Assembly (NCBI GenBank): GCA_011389735.1 | Contig: JAABTS010000003.1 | Coordinates: 1 to 64,000, forward strand | Reading direction: 5' to 3' | DNA length: 64,000 bases | Source: Desulfobacteraceae bacterium | GTDB lineage: Bacteria; Desulfobacterota; Desulfobacteria; Desulfobacterales; JAABTS01 | In this document: piece by piece, positions 19,244 through 29,450 of the stretch | Layout of the letters: the number at the start of each line of letters is the position of its first letter | Position numbering within the stretch: the stretch's first letter is position 1 | Program-made: the position numbers and the translations under genes | Notes under the pieces: generated by a model | Seen by the model: only the letters and a program-made list of their open reading frames with translations | What the model was told of the DNA's origin: nothing | The model's database searches: none

Positions 19244-22200
19244 ATGAAAACGACCGACTTTGTTCATTTACATGTGCATACCCAGTACAGCCTTCTGGAC
19301 GGCGCCATTCGGATCGACGCATTGATCGATCGTATCAAGGAACTGGGGATGAACGCCGTGGCCATTACGGATCACGGAACCATGTTCGGCGTGATCGAAT
19401 TTTATGAAAAAGCGCTGAAACAAAATATCAAGCCGATTATCGGATGCGAATGCTATGTCGCTCCTAGAACCTTGAAAGACAAAACCCCGTTTGACGGAAA
19501 AAATCTGTCCCATCTGGTTCTGCTCGCCGAAAACCGGGAAGGCTATAAAAATTTGTGCAAGCTGGCGACGATCGCCCAGTTGGAAGGATTTTACTATAAG
19601 CCGAGGATCGACAAGGAGGTGTTGAAAGCGCATAGCAAGGGGTTGATTGCGCTTTCGGCGTGTCTTCACGGAGAAATTCCGCTTTTGATCCAGAACGGCC
19701 GGATGGACCAGGCGGATGAGGCTGCCCGGTTTTACCAGTCGATTTTTGGAGAAACCAATTTTTATCTGGAGGTTCAAAAAAACGGTATCGACGTTCAGGA
19801 AAAAGTGAACGCGGGGCTTCTGGATATGAGCCGGAGGCTTTCGATCCCCATGGCGGCGACCAATGACTGCCATTATTTACAAAAGGAAGACGCCAGGGCG
19901 CATGAAGTTCTTCTTTGTATCCAGACCGGAAAAACGATGTATGACGCGGACAGGTTCCGGTTTGCAACGGATCAGCTTTATTTCAAGCCTCCGGATCAAA
20001 TGGCGGCGGAATTCGCCGGTTTTCCGGGCGCTTTTGATAACACCGCCGAAATCGCCGGAAGGTGCCGGGTCGATTTTTCTTTCGACACCTATCATTTTCC
20101 AAGGTTTACTCAGGACACGAGTGTTTCCATCGACGATCTGTTCGAACAGAAAGTCAGGGAAGGCCATGAAGAAAGAATGGCCAGGATCAGGGAGCGCAAT
20201 CCCGATATTGACGAACAGGCTTATATCGACCGGCTGGAGTATGAAGTCAAAACCATCAAGGATATGGAATTTCCGGGGTATTTTCTCATCGTTGCGGATT
20301 TTATCAAATACGCCAAGGACAATAATATTCCGGTGGGCCCGGGGCGTGGATCGGCGGCCGGCAGTATCGTGGCCTATGCGCTGGGGATCACGGACCTGGA
20401 TCCCATTGAAAATGGATTGATTTTCGAACGGTTTTTGAATCCGGCGCGTATCAGTATGCCTGATATCGACGTGGACTTCTGTATAAACGGCCGGGAAACG
20501 GTTTTCAAGTATGTAGTCGATAAATACGGCGGCGGAGACTATGTGGCTCAGATTATTACCTTCGGGAAATTGAAAACCCGGGCGGTGATCCGGGATGTGG
20601 GCCGGGCCCTGGGCATTCCGCTTCCGGAAGTGGACGCTATCGCCAAAATGGTTCCGGATGTATTGAATATCGGTCTTGACGACGCATTGAAGCAGGAGCC
20701 GAAAATTCAAAACCTGGTGGAATCGAATCCAAAAATCGAAGAATTGATCAATATTTGCAGGGTTTTGGAGGGGCTTCCCAGGCACGCCTCGACTCACGCG
20801 GCGGGCGTCGTGATCGGAGACAAACCCCTGGTCGAATACCTTCCTTTATATCGCGGGAAAAAGGGCGAAGTCGTCACTCAGTGGGATATGAAGCGGGTAG
20901 AACAGATCGGCCTGGTCAAGTTCGATTTCCTGGGACTTCGAAACCTTACAGTTATCGCCAACACAATCGCCATGATCGAATCCCAGGATAAAAAGCCCCC
21001 GGACTTGCTCGATCTGGATATGGACGATCCGGCCACCTATAAACTGCTGTCGGCCGGCGACACCACCGGCGTTTTTCAATTGGAAAGTTCCGGCATGAAG
21101 GATTTGCTAAACCGGCTTAAACCCGCCTGTTTTGACGATATCGTTGCGCTGGTGGCGCTCTATCGCCCCGGCCCTCTGGACAGCGGCATGGTCGATGATT
21201 TTGTCGAACGGAAACACGGTAGAAAGAAAGTCGAGTATCTGGTTCCGGAGCTGGAACCGATCCTGAAAAACACATACGGTGTTATCGTATATCAGGAACA
21301 GGTCATGAAAATCGCCGGCGCCCTGGCCAATTATTCAATGGCCGAAGCCGACGGGCTTAGAAAGGCCATGGGAAAAAAAATTCAATCGATCATGGCCGAA
21401 CATCGGGAACGTTTCACTAAAGGCGCCGTTGAAAACGGCATTCCCGAACAAAAAGCCAAACAAATTTTTGATCTGATGGAAAAATTCGGCGGGTATGGAT
21501 TCAATAAATCCCACAGTGCGGCCTACGCCTTGATCGCTTATCAAACCGCCTATCTGAAAGCCCATTATTCGGTTGAATTCATGGCCTCGCTGCTAACGAG
21601 TGAAATTCATTCCATTGACGGCGTGGTAAAATATATAGAAGAATGCCGCCGGCATAACATTCAGGTGCTGCCGCCGGATATCAACGAAAGCGACACCCGA
21701 TTCACGGTGTCGGGGGATAAAATCCGGTTCGGTCTTGTGGCGGTCAAAAACGTGGGGGAAGGCCCCATTGAATCGATCATTCGGGCCCGTGAGGAAAAGC
21801 CGTTCGAGTCTCTGTTCGATTTTTGCGAGCGAGTCGATTTGAAAAAGGTCAACAAACGTGTTATCGAGAGCCTGATCAAGTCGGGGGCCTTTGATTCAAC
21901 CCAGGGCAAATACCGCTCCCGCTTATACGCGGTTCTCGAAGAAGCCATCGATTACGGACACAGCGCCCGCAAGAAAAAAGACGACCCTCAGATGGATCTT
22001 TTCGGCGAATTTGAAGAGATTCAAGCACTGGAACAGCCGCCTTTGCCGAAAATACCGGAATGGGAGGAAATGGAAAAATTGTCTATGGAAAAAGACGCGC
22101 TTGGTTTTTACGTGAGCGGGCATCCATTGAAAAAGTATTCCGGGATTCTTGAAAAATTCGCCAACGCCGATACGCTTTCCATGATGGAGAAAAACGACGG

Positions 22201-22780
22201 CTTTTATGTCCGAACGGGGGGCGTAATTACGGACGTGAAGGTTATTGTGACGCGAAAGGGCGATAAAATGGGGTTCGTGACTCTCGAAGACTTGAAGGGC
22301 GTTATCGAAGTAACGGTTTTTCCGAATCTGTTTGAATCGTCGGCCGATATCCTGGCCGAAGACACTCCCGTTGTTGTGGAAGGAAAACTGGAACGGGAGG
22401 AAAATTCGGCCAAAATAATTGCGGACACACTGATTCACATGGAAAAGGCGGAAGAAACCTGGGTCGCCGCAGTCAATATCAATCTGGACATCACCCGGAC
22501 GGACGAGGACGACCTGGATGCGTTGCGGAAAATTTTCGAAAATCATGCGGGGCGTTGCCGAACCAATATTTATCTGGTAGATCCTGATAAAACGGCCGTT
22601 GAAGTAGCATTGGGAGATGATTTTCAACTGAAGGTCGATACATCGCTTATACGCGAGATAGAAGATTTGCTCGGGTATTCCGCGGTTGAAACTAGTGTCG
22701 CGCCGGTCAACCCCGGCGTGAAACACAATAATTCCAGAAACGGAAAATATGGTTATGGAGGCGCTCAAGTAAATGGATGA
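19244..22780 (+). CDS. dnaE: DNA polymerase III subunit alpha
   Basis: 1178 aa; FVHLHVHTQYSLLDGAI (PHP), GPGRGSAAGSIVAYALGITDLDPI, PDIDVDFC. Confidence 0.97.
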   Translation: MKTTDFVHLHVHTQYSLLDGAIRIDALIDRIKELGMNAVAITDHGTMFGVIEFYEKALKQNIKPIIGCECYVAPRTLKDKTPFDGKNLSHLVLLAENREGYKNLCKLATIAQLEGFYYKPRIDKEVLKAHSKGLIALSACLHGEIPLLIQNGRMDQADEAARFYQSIFGETNFYLEVQKNGIDVQEKVNAGLLDMSRRLSIPMAATNDCHYLQKEDARAHEVLLCIQTGKTMYDADRFRFATDQLYFKPPDQMAAEFAGFPGAFDNTAEIAGRCRVDFSFDTYHFPRFTQDTSVSIDDLFEQKVREGHEERMARIRERNPDIDEQAYIDRLEYEVKTIKDMEFPGYFLIVADFIKYAKDNNIPVGPGRGSAAGSIVAYALGITDLDPIENGLIFERFLNPARISMPDIDVDFCINGRETVFKYVVDKYGGGDYVAQIITFGKLKTRAVIRDVGRALGIPLPEVDAIAKMVPDVLNIGLDDALKQEPKIQNLVESNPKIEELINICRVLEGLPRHASTHAAGVVIGDKPLVEYLPLYRGKKGEVVTQWDMKRVEQIGLVKFDFLGLRNLTVIANTIAMIESQDKKPPDLLDLDMDDPATYKLLSAGDTTGVFQLESSGMKDLLNRLKPACFDDIVALVALYRPGPLDSGMVDDFVERKHGRKKVEYLVPELEPILKNTYGVIVYQEQVMKIAGALANYSMAEADGLRKAMGKKIQSIMAEHRERFTKGAVENGIPEQKAKQIFDLMEKFGGYGFNKSHSAAYALIAYQTAYLKAHYSVEFMASLLTSEIHSIDGVVKYIEECRRHNIQVLPPDINESDTRFTVSGDKIRFGLVAVKNVGEGPIESIIRAREEKPFESLFDFCERVDLKKVNKRVIESLIKSGAFDSTQGKYRSRLYAVLEEAIDYGHSARKKKDDPQMDLFGEFEEIQALEQPPLPKIPEWEEMEKLSMEKDALGFYVSGHPLKKYSGILEKFANADTLSMMEKNDGFYVRTGGVITDVKVIVTRKGDKMGFVTLEDLKGVIEVTVFPNLFESSADILAEDTPVVVEGKLEREENSAKIIADTLIHMEKAEETWVAAVNINLDITRTDEDDLDALRKIFENHAGRCRTNIYLVDPDKTAVEVALGDDFQLKVDTSLIREIEDLLGYSAVETSVAPVNPGVKHNNSRNGKYGYGGAQVNG

Positions 22781-24146
22781 AAAATTAAACGTTTACGCCA
22801 TTCTTCTGGCGGGTGGAAAAGGGACGCGCCTGTGGCCGGTGTCAAGGGAGCAGTATCCCAAACAACTGGTCGCCTTTATCGGAAAAGATTCGCTGGTTCA
22901 AAGAACCGTAAAACGATTGGAGCCGGTCATTGAAAAGGATTTGATCAGAATCGTTTGCGGAAAAAATCACGAACACGAAATCGGCAAACAGATCAAGGAT
23001 CTCGGCGTCGATCCGGCCGGCAAACTGTTTATCGAACCATGCGGAAGGAACACGGGCCCGGCGATTCTTCTGGCGGTGCTCGCCATTCTGAAACATGAAA
23101 AAGACGCTGTTTTGTTTTTATTTCCGGCCGATCACGTTATTCGGGACGAAGGCCGGTTTCAGGAGGTGATGAGGTCGGCGATCCGGCTGGCGGAATCGGA
23201 TCATATCGTCACATTCGGCATTACGCCGCATTATCCGGAAACCGGATACGGCTATATTGAAGCGGATGAACCTGTTTCCGGAGACGCGTTTAAATTGAAA
23301 CGCTTTGTTGAAAAACCGGATCGGGATACAGCGGAGCAATATGTCAAATCCGGCCGGTTTTACTGGAACAGCGGCATGTTCGCGTTTCGCGCCTCGGTCA
23401 TTATCGACGAATTCAAAAGACATCAGCCGGCCCTCCTGGCCGCCATGCAGGCCATGACCGAAGGGGACGGTGAAATCGACCCGGAGGCTTACGGCGGCCT
23501 TCCAGACATTTCCATCGATTATGCAATCATGGAAAAAACCGGCAGAGGCGTTATTTTGCCGTCTGATTTTGGATGGAGCGATATCGGTTCCTGGAAATCG
23601 CTGTATGATTTTTTACCCAAAGATGAAAATAATAACGTGATTGACGGGGATGTTATCGCCAAAGACAGCCGGAATTGTTTTATCATGGGCAATGACCGGC
23701 TGATTGCGGCCAACCGGATCAATAACCTGGTAATTATCGGAACGTCCGATTCCGTATTCGTTTCAGAGATTTCAACTAGCCGGGATGTCAAATTCATTGT
23801 AGAGGATTTGAAACGGGACGGCAGAAAAGAATATCGAAAACACAACACCGTGTTCAATCGATGGGGCAGCCATACTTATCTCGATCATCAGGCGGATTAT
23901 GAATCCGCCAGGCTGGTGATCGATCCGGGCGCGGGATGTCCGGTCGAACCTGACGGCGTCCGGTCGTTTGTCATGGTGGTACAGGGCCGGGCCGATATCG
24001 AATTTCCCGACGGGCTCAAAACAATTTCAGCCGGCGAATCCGTCATTTTGGACGGCAGGTCCGGGGCTGTGATAAATAATAAAGGAATGGCTCCCCTGCA
24101 TGTAATTCAAGTGAAAACAAGTTCATCGGCGCCGGACAAGAGGTGA
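22773..24146 (+). CDS. Mannose-1-phosphate guanylyltransferase
   Basis: AILLAGGKGTRLWPVSREQYPKQLV, FVEKPD, DFGWSDIGSW; C-terminal cupin part; overlaps the dnaE stop. Confidence 0.92.
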   Translation: MDEKLNVYAILLAGGKGTRLWPVSREQYPKQLVAFIGKDSLVQRTVKRLEPVIEKDLIRIVCGKNHEHEIGKQIKDLGVDPAGKLFIEPCGRNTGPAILLAVLAILKHEKDAVLFLFPADHVIRDEGRFQEVMRSAIRLAESDHIVTFGITPHYPETGYGYIEADEPVSGDAFKLKRFVEKPDRDTAEQYVKSGRFYWNSGMFAFRASVIIDEFKRHQPALLAAMQAMTEGDGEIDPEAYGGLPDISIDYAIMEKTGRGVILPSDFGWSDIGSWKSLYDFLPKDENNNVIDGDVIAKDSRNCFIMGNDRLIAANRINNLVIIGTSDSVFVSEISTSRDVKFIVEDLKRDGRKEYRKHNTVFNRWGSHTYLDHQADYESARLVIDPGAGCPVEPDGVRSFVMVVQGRADIEFPDGLKTISAGESVILDGRSGAVINNKGMAPLHVIQVKTSSSAPDKR

Positions 24147-24150
24147 AAGC

Positions 24151-25122
24151 GTGAACACCAGTAAAATCGTCTGCCCGAATTGCGGTTTTGACCAGGAAGA
24201 AGCAGAAGCCTGCCGTCAATGCGGAATCAATATTCACGCTTTCCTGGATGAATTGAGGATCGAAGCCGGCTTGCCTCCGTCGGACGCGGAGTGTCATATG
24301 GAAATCATGATTTGCCCCAATTGCGGGTTTGAACAGGAATGCGATGATATCTGCGTCAAATGCGGCGTGGTGATTCGAAAATTTCTGGAAGAGCAGTTGC
24401 GGGAAATCGAAATGATCGAGGCGGCGGAATCTGTTCCCGAAGAAATGAAAGAGAGCAAGGCGGCGGCCTTTCTGGCGGATTTCGGCGTCGGTCCGGGCCA
24501 GTGGAAACGGTTGATCGGCAAATGGTTTCGTCGGGCGGCGTCTTTGTTCACCCAGCTTGTCATCGCCGTATTGATCGAAATTGTGCTGTATGCGGGGCTT
24601 TTTTTCGCATTGGGACGTTTATGGGAGATCTACTTATCGACTCATGTCGGCCAAACATTCGCCAGGAAATTTTCCGAAAAAGCCGCGTTTATTCAGGGGT
24701 TGTTCGATATCGGAGCGATGATCCCCGCAATCGAATGGACGGCCATAGCGCTCGTGTCATGTCTCATTACGGCCTTTTTTATCAGGGTTACTTTTATTGC
24801 GAGATATTTTTATATGGGACGTGGGCTTGTATACAAACTGCTGGTCTGGGGGATCGCATGTTCCCTGGCGGCTATGGCGGCGGGGGCTCAGGTTAAATCG
24901 TTTTCTTTCCAGGCTTCGTTGGCTTTGGGGCTTTTTCCGGCTTTTTTCCTGTTTATGCCCGCCTTCAGATTCGTGTTTCACGTAATCCCGGAACCGGATA
25001 TAAAACGGTTCTATGACCATGTGTCGGTTGTTCTCAAATATCGAAAATTGCGATCGGCGATTCAGCAGGCGGAGGCAAAAGGCTATGCGGAATCGGACGA
25101 GCTTCGAACGGACCGGGGTTAA
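24151..25122 (+). CDS. Membrane protein with two N-terminal tandem zinc-ribbon modules
   Basis: GTG start; CPNCGFDQEEAEACRQCG and CPNCGFEQECDDICVKCG, followed by several hydrophobic segments. Confidence 0.6.
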   Translation: MNTSKIVCPNCGFDQEEAEACRQCGINIHAFLDELRIEAGLPPSDAECHMEIMICPNCGFEQECDDICVKCGVVIRKFLEEQLREIEMIEAAESVPEEMKESKAAAFLADFGVGPGQWKRLIGKWFRRAASLFTQLVIAVLIEIVLYAGLFFALGRLWEIYLSTHVGQTFARKFSEKAAFIQGLFDIGAMIPAIEWTAIALVSCLITAFFIRVTFIARYFYMGRGLVYKLLVWGIACSLAAMAAGAQVKSFSFQASLALGLFPAFFLFMPAFRFVFHVIPEPDIKRFYDHVSVVLKYRKLRSAIQQAEAKGYAESDELRTDRG

Positions 25123-25143
25123 TTTTTAACCGGAGGAGTTTCA

Positions 25144-25995
25144 ATGAAATTTACAAAATATCATGGGCTGGGAAATGATTATCTTGTCATGGAGCCTCAA
25201 AATTTCGAAGGCGGTCCCACTCCGATGCAGCTTTTCAACATTTGCCATCGGAATTTCGGCGTCGGATCGGACGGCGTTTTGCTCGGGCCTCTCGAATCGG
25301 AACGCGCTGATTTCGGGCTTAAAATTTTCAACCCGGACGGCAGCGAAGCCGAAAAGAGCGGAAACGGCATTCGCATATTTACACGGTATCTCTGGGATAT
25401 GGGCAAAATCAGCGGCCAACCCTTTACGATCGACACTCCGGGAGGGGTTGTCGAATCCAGATTTTATCAGAACACCGGCGATGTATCGTGTAATATGGGA
25501 AAAGTTCATTTCGACGCCGCAAAGATACCTGTCGAGGGCTACTCCGGCGAAGTGTTGAATGAAAAAATGGTTGTTTGTGACGAAGTTTTGACATTTTGCG
25601 CCGCGACCATTGGAAATCCGCATTGTGTCATTCTTCGAAACGGTGTTTCGGAGTCCGAAGCCCGAAACTTCGGCCCTCATATTGAAAACGACAGGCGATT
25701 TCCGAACCGGACAAACGTTCAATTCATGGAAGTGACGGACCGGAACAATATTCGGATCGAAATTTGGGAACGGGGCGCCGGTTATACTCTGGCGTCCGGC
25801 AGCAGCAGCAGCGTGGCTGCGGCGGTAGCGAAGAAATTGGGGTTTTGCGATTCGAAAATTGCGGTACATATGCCCGGCGGCGTTATCAATATCTCCGTGT
25901 ACGATGATTACACCGTTTTAATGAGCGGGCCGGTGACAAAAGTGGCGGATGGATTTATCAGCCCGGAAATCTTCGATCATCCGGTGTCGGTTTAA
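25144..25995 (+). CDS. Diaminopimelate epimerase (DapF) family protein lacking both catalytic cysteines
   Basis: KYHGLGNDYLV, NPDGSEAEKSGNGIR (canonical ..CGNG), GNPHCVI, ERGAGYTLASGSSSSVAAA (canonical RGAGET.ACG). Confidence 0.88.
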   Translation: MKFTKYHGLGNDYLVMEPQNFEGGPTPMQLFNICHRNFGVGSDGVLLGPLESERADFGLKIFNPDGSEAEKSGNGIRIFTRYLWDMGKISGQPFTIDTPGGVVESRFYQNTGDVSCNMGKVHFDAAKIPVEGYSGEVLNEKMVVCDEVLTFCAATIGNPHCVILRNGVSESEARNFGPHIENDRRFPNRTNVQFMEVTDRNNIRIEIWERGAGYTLASGSSSSVAAAVAKKLGFCDSKIAVHMPGGVINISVYDDYTVLMSGPVTKVADGFISPEIFDHPVSV

Positions 25996-26520
25996 GACGA
26001 TTCGTTCGGATCGGTTTTCGCTGTTAGAGGTTTGGCAAACCGCCGCTCGAAATCGAAAGGCGGGCGAATCGAACGAGGGCGGCAAAAGTAAGTGGTCTTT
26101 GGCTTGACACTCAAACCGCCTTTTCATATATATAGCATTTCAGATATTGACTTTCAGTGCGTTATCGGCCGGAGATACAAGATTCGTATGATCTTCACCC
26201 TCCATTCTTCTGAAAAACAATACCTGGAAACCGATAAAAAAAACAGCCGAAGGATAGTACGAAAAATGTTTCAAGGTGTTTGCAAGATGATACGGATGCG
26301 GGAAATATGCTGGGAATTTATTCCATCATTCGGAAAAAGTTAAAAATAACGATGATATCTCTTTTTCTAAACCCGATCTTGTGGTATGGTTTCGAGAAAT
26401 TCGGAATTTTGAAAATCCGTTCGTAGAATCGAGGGGCGCCGGAAACGGGTTTGTAAAGAAATGAGTGTGAAAAAGCGTAGTTACAGAAAGGCCAACGTCG
26501 AACGGGAGAATATAGGAGGT

Positions 26521-28023
26521 ATGCTGATGACAAAAAAATCATTGACGGTGTTGTTTGTCTTGCTGATCTGCTCTCTATTGTTGAGTTGTTCGTCAAACAA
26601 ATCAAAAGAGAAAACAGTATCGCCGTCGGCCGGCGACACAACCGCTGACATGTCCGAACCGATGGACGTGGACAGTTACATGGAGGAGCTGGTCGATAAT
26701 TTTTTGATTGTCGTCGATGCTTCCGGATCTAAATTCCGGCCTTATAAAGGACGGATCAAGCTAAGGCTGACCAAGGATCTGATTCAACGATTCAATGACA
26801 AAGTTCCTGACCGGCCGTTGACCGGCGGTCTGAGGAGATACGGATTTGAAGCGGGAGCTTTTTCACAGCCTACGGAATTGCTGTTCGGCGTGTCAAAGTA
26901 TTCGAGACGGGAATACGCGCGGGCGATCGATGTATTGAGATGGGCCGGCGGAAAAAGCCCCATGTCTCTGGCGTTGAATGCGGGAACCCTCGACTTGAAA
27001 TCCACTACCGGATATATCGCCGTGGTAATTTTCAGCGACGGTAAAATCAACGACAACGACCCCGATATCAATGACGTAATCACCGAAATGGACAATAACC
27101 TGACATTGAAAGAAAGGTATCGCAAACTGGCTGATTTGCCGATCGTCGATAAAATCGTCATGGAGATGGAAAGCGACGAACAGCTCGCCGGGAAAGCCAA
27201 AGCAGCCTCCTCTCAAATCATGCAGGCGCAAAACAATCCTGATCGGATCAATATGATTCTGAAAAACAATCCGGGTATCGCCGAAAGGCTGTCTGAAATC
27301 GACAAAGATCCGGTGTTCGCCGCCAAAATGATGGTTCTTGCGGCCAGTCTCCCGTCCTGCGATACGATCAACGCGACAAAGGCTATGAAAGCAACGTATG
27401 GCGACCGAATTTGTATCTATACGGTGCTTGTGGGAGATCTGCCCTACGGCGGTTTGCTTCTGGATCAAATCGCGAGGATAGGCGGTTGTGGATACGCTGT
27501 TACCTCCGACTTTCTGGCGTCCGACAAAAATATGGCGGATTTCGTTCACGACGTGTTTACCCGAAGCAAACCCCGGTTTGTCGAAGAACGAATCGAGGCC
27601 TGTCCCGATCGTGACGGGGACGGCGTCTGCGATCAGTTTGACGAATGTCCGGACACTCCGGAGGGCGCCCGAGTGGATGAAAGAGGCTGCTGGATACTTG
27701 ATAAAGTCCATTTCGACCTCAATAAGTGGAACATCAAACCCAAATATTACACCATGCTGGATGAAATCGCGCAGGTTCTGATTAAGAATCCGCATGTGAA
27801 GATGGGCGTTCATGGCCATACATGCACCATATGGACCGAACAATACAACATGAAATTGTCACATTGGCGAGCTCTGTCGGTCACATCGTATCTCTTGAAG
27901 AAAGGGGTGCCGTCGAGACAGCTATCGGTCAAAGGGTTCGGTTTCCACCAGCCGTTTGCATCGAATAAGACCGAAGAAGGCAGAATTCTGAACCGGCGGG
28001 TGGAGTTCCATCCGGTGTGGTAG
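26521..28023 (+). CDS. VWA-like / thrombospondin-3-like / OmpA-family lipoprotein
   Basis: Lipobox LLLSC; DASGS; CPDRDGDGVCDQFDECPDTPEGARVDERGCW; OmpA motif VHFDLNKWNIKPKY..RALSVTSYLLKKGV..NRRVEF; AGGAGGT upstream of the ATG. Confidence 0.85.
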   Translation: MLMTKKSLTVLFVLLICSLLLSCSSNKSKEKTVSPSAGDTTADMSEPMDVDSYMEELVDNFLIVVDASGSKFRPYKGRIKLRLTKDLIQRFNDKVPDRPLTGGLRRYGFEAGAFSQPTELLFGVSKYSRREYARAIDVLRWAGGKSPMSLALNAGTLDLKSTTGYIAVVIFSDGKINDNDPDINDVITEMDNNLTLKERYRKLADLPIVDKIVMEMESDEQLAGKAKAASSQIMQAQNNPDRINMILKNNPGIAERLSEIDKDPVFAAKMMVLAASLPSCDTINATKAMKATYGDRICIYTVLVGDLPYGGLLLDQIARIGGCGYAVTSDFLASDKNMADFVHDVFTRSKPRFVEERIEACPDRDGDGVCDQFDECPDTPEGARVDERGCWILDKVHFDLNKWNIKPKYYTMLDEIAQVLIKNPHVKMGVHGHTCTIWTEQYNMKLSHWRALSVTSYLLKKGVPSRQLSVKGFGFHQPFASNKTEEGRILNRRVEFHPVW

Positions 28024-28183
28024 ACCGATTCAGTACGGAGGTTATATCGTTAATTTTTAAACTATCGGCTATCAGAATTTGATTTCAGCGCCTTATTGGG
28101 CGGGAATAGAGGGCTGTAGCCTCTTGTTCCGGCTTTCTGAAATGATAAATCTGAGAAGCGGTAAAAGTGAAAGGAAGATACTT

Positions 28184-28510
28184 ATGGCGGAAGGCATTAC
28201 AGACATTCAGGACAATACATTTGAGGAACAGGTCGTAAAATCCGATAGACCGGCGATGGTGGATTTTTGGGCTCCCTGGTGCGGACCGTGTAAAGCGATC
28301 GGCCCTTTGATTGAAGAATTGTCAAGCGTTTATTCAGGCCGGATAAACTTTTTCAAGTGCAATGTGGACGAAAATCCGGTGACGCCGGGGAAATTTGGTA
28401 TAAAAGCGATTCCGACGTTGATTTTTTTCAAGGACGGAGCGGCGGTAGAACAGATAACCGGAATGGTTCAAAAATCAAAACTCGAAGAAACCATCAAGAA
28501 AGTGATTTAA
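28184..28510 (+). CDS. trxA: Thioredoxin
   Basis: VDFWAPWCGPCKAIGPLIEEL; ATG at 28184 preferred. Confidence 0.93.
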   Translation: MAEGITDIQDNTFEEQVVKSDRPAMVDFWAPWCGPCKAIGPLIEELSSVYSGRINFFKCNVDENPVTPGKFGIKAIPTLIFFKDGAAVEQITGMVQKSKLEETIKKVI

Positions 28511-28520
28511 GGGGATTGGA

Positions 28521-29450
28521 ATGGTTGATGAGGTTTATGATTTGGCGATAATCGGAGGCGGACCGGCCGGTTTGACGGCCGGTATGTACGCCGCCAGGGC
28601 TCGTCTGAACGTTGTCATGATTGAAAAACTGGCTCCGGGAGGCCAGGTTCTGGTGACTGACTGGGTTGAAAATTATCCGGGGTTTCCGGAAGGTGTCAGC
28701 GGCGCCGACCTGATACAGCGTATGACGGATCAGGCGGTTCATTTCGGGCTCAAAATTCAGACAGACGAAGTGATGTCTGTCGATATTTCGGATTCGATAA
28801 AAAACATAAATCTTTACGAAGGCGTTGTTCACGCCAAAGCGATCATCATCGCCACGGGCGCGTCTCCGAAAAAGTTAGGCATACCTGGGGAAGACATGTT
28901 TTATGGAAGAGGAATCTCCACCTGCGCCACCTGCGACGCTCCGTTTTTCAGGGATAAGGTGGTGGCGGCCGTAGGAGGAGGGGACACCGCGGTTCAGGAA
29001 AGCATTTTTCTCACTAAATTTGCTAAAAAGGTGTACCTTGTTCACAGGCGGGATCAATTGAGAGCCACTGGGATTTTAAGGGAAAGGGCCGTTCGGAACG
29101 ACAGGATAGAGATTTTGTGGGACAGCGTGCTGACAGGCGTCAGCGGTCTGAGCAATGTGGAGGCGATTGATGTCAAAAACGTGAAAACCGGCGATATTAC
29201 AAAACTTTCCGTTGACGGGTGTTTTATCTGGATCGGCATCCAGCCCAATGCGACGTTTTTGGAAGATGATTTAAAACTGGACGAATATGGATTCATCATC
29301 ACGGATCAGGAAATGAAAACATCCGTTCCCGGCGTGTTCGCCGCAGGGGATATCCGAAGCACCTCTCTGCGCCAGATTGCGACGGCTGTCGGAGAAGGCG
29401 CCTTAGCCGCGGTAACCGCCGAACATTATATCGAGAACATGAGTAAATGA
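28521..29450 (+). CDS. trxB: Thioredoxin-disulfide reductase
   Basis: GGGPAGLTAGMYAARA, GISTCATCDAPFFRDK, GVFAAGDIRS. Confidence 0.95.
   Translation: MVDEVYDLAIIGGGPAGLTAGMYAARARLNVVMIEKLAPGGQVLVTDWVENYPGFPEGVSGADLIQRMTDQAVHFGLKIQTDEVMSVDISDSIKNINLYEGVVHAKAIIIATGASPKKLGIPGEDMFYGRGISTCATCDAPFFRDKVVAAVGGGDTAVQESIFLTKFAKKVYLVHRRDQLRATGILRERAVRNDRIEILWDSVLTGVSGLSNVEAIDVKNVKTGDITKLSVDGCFIWIGIQPNATFLEDDLKLDEYGFIITDQEMKTSVPGVFAAGDIRSTSLRQIATAVGEGALAAVTAEHYIENMSK

Noticed and set aside
25144-25995. Explanation of the Ser/Ser DapF as pseudogene or sequencing error
   Set aside because: Frame is complete, all other motifs are intact, and two independent Cys-to-Ser changes plus Glu-to-Tyr would be needed.
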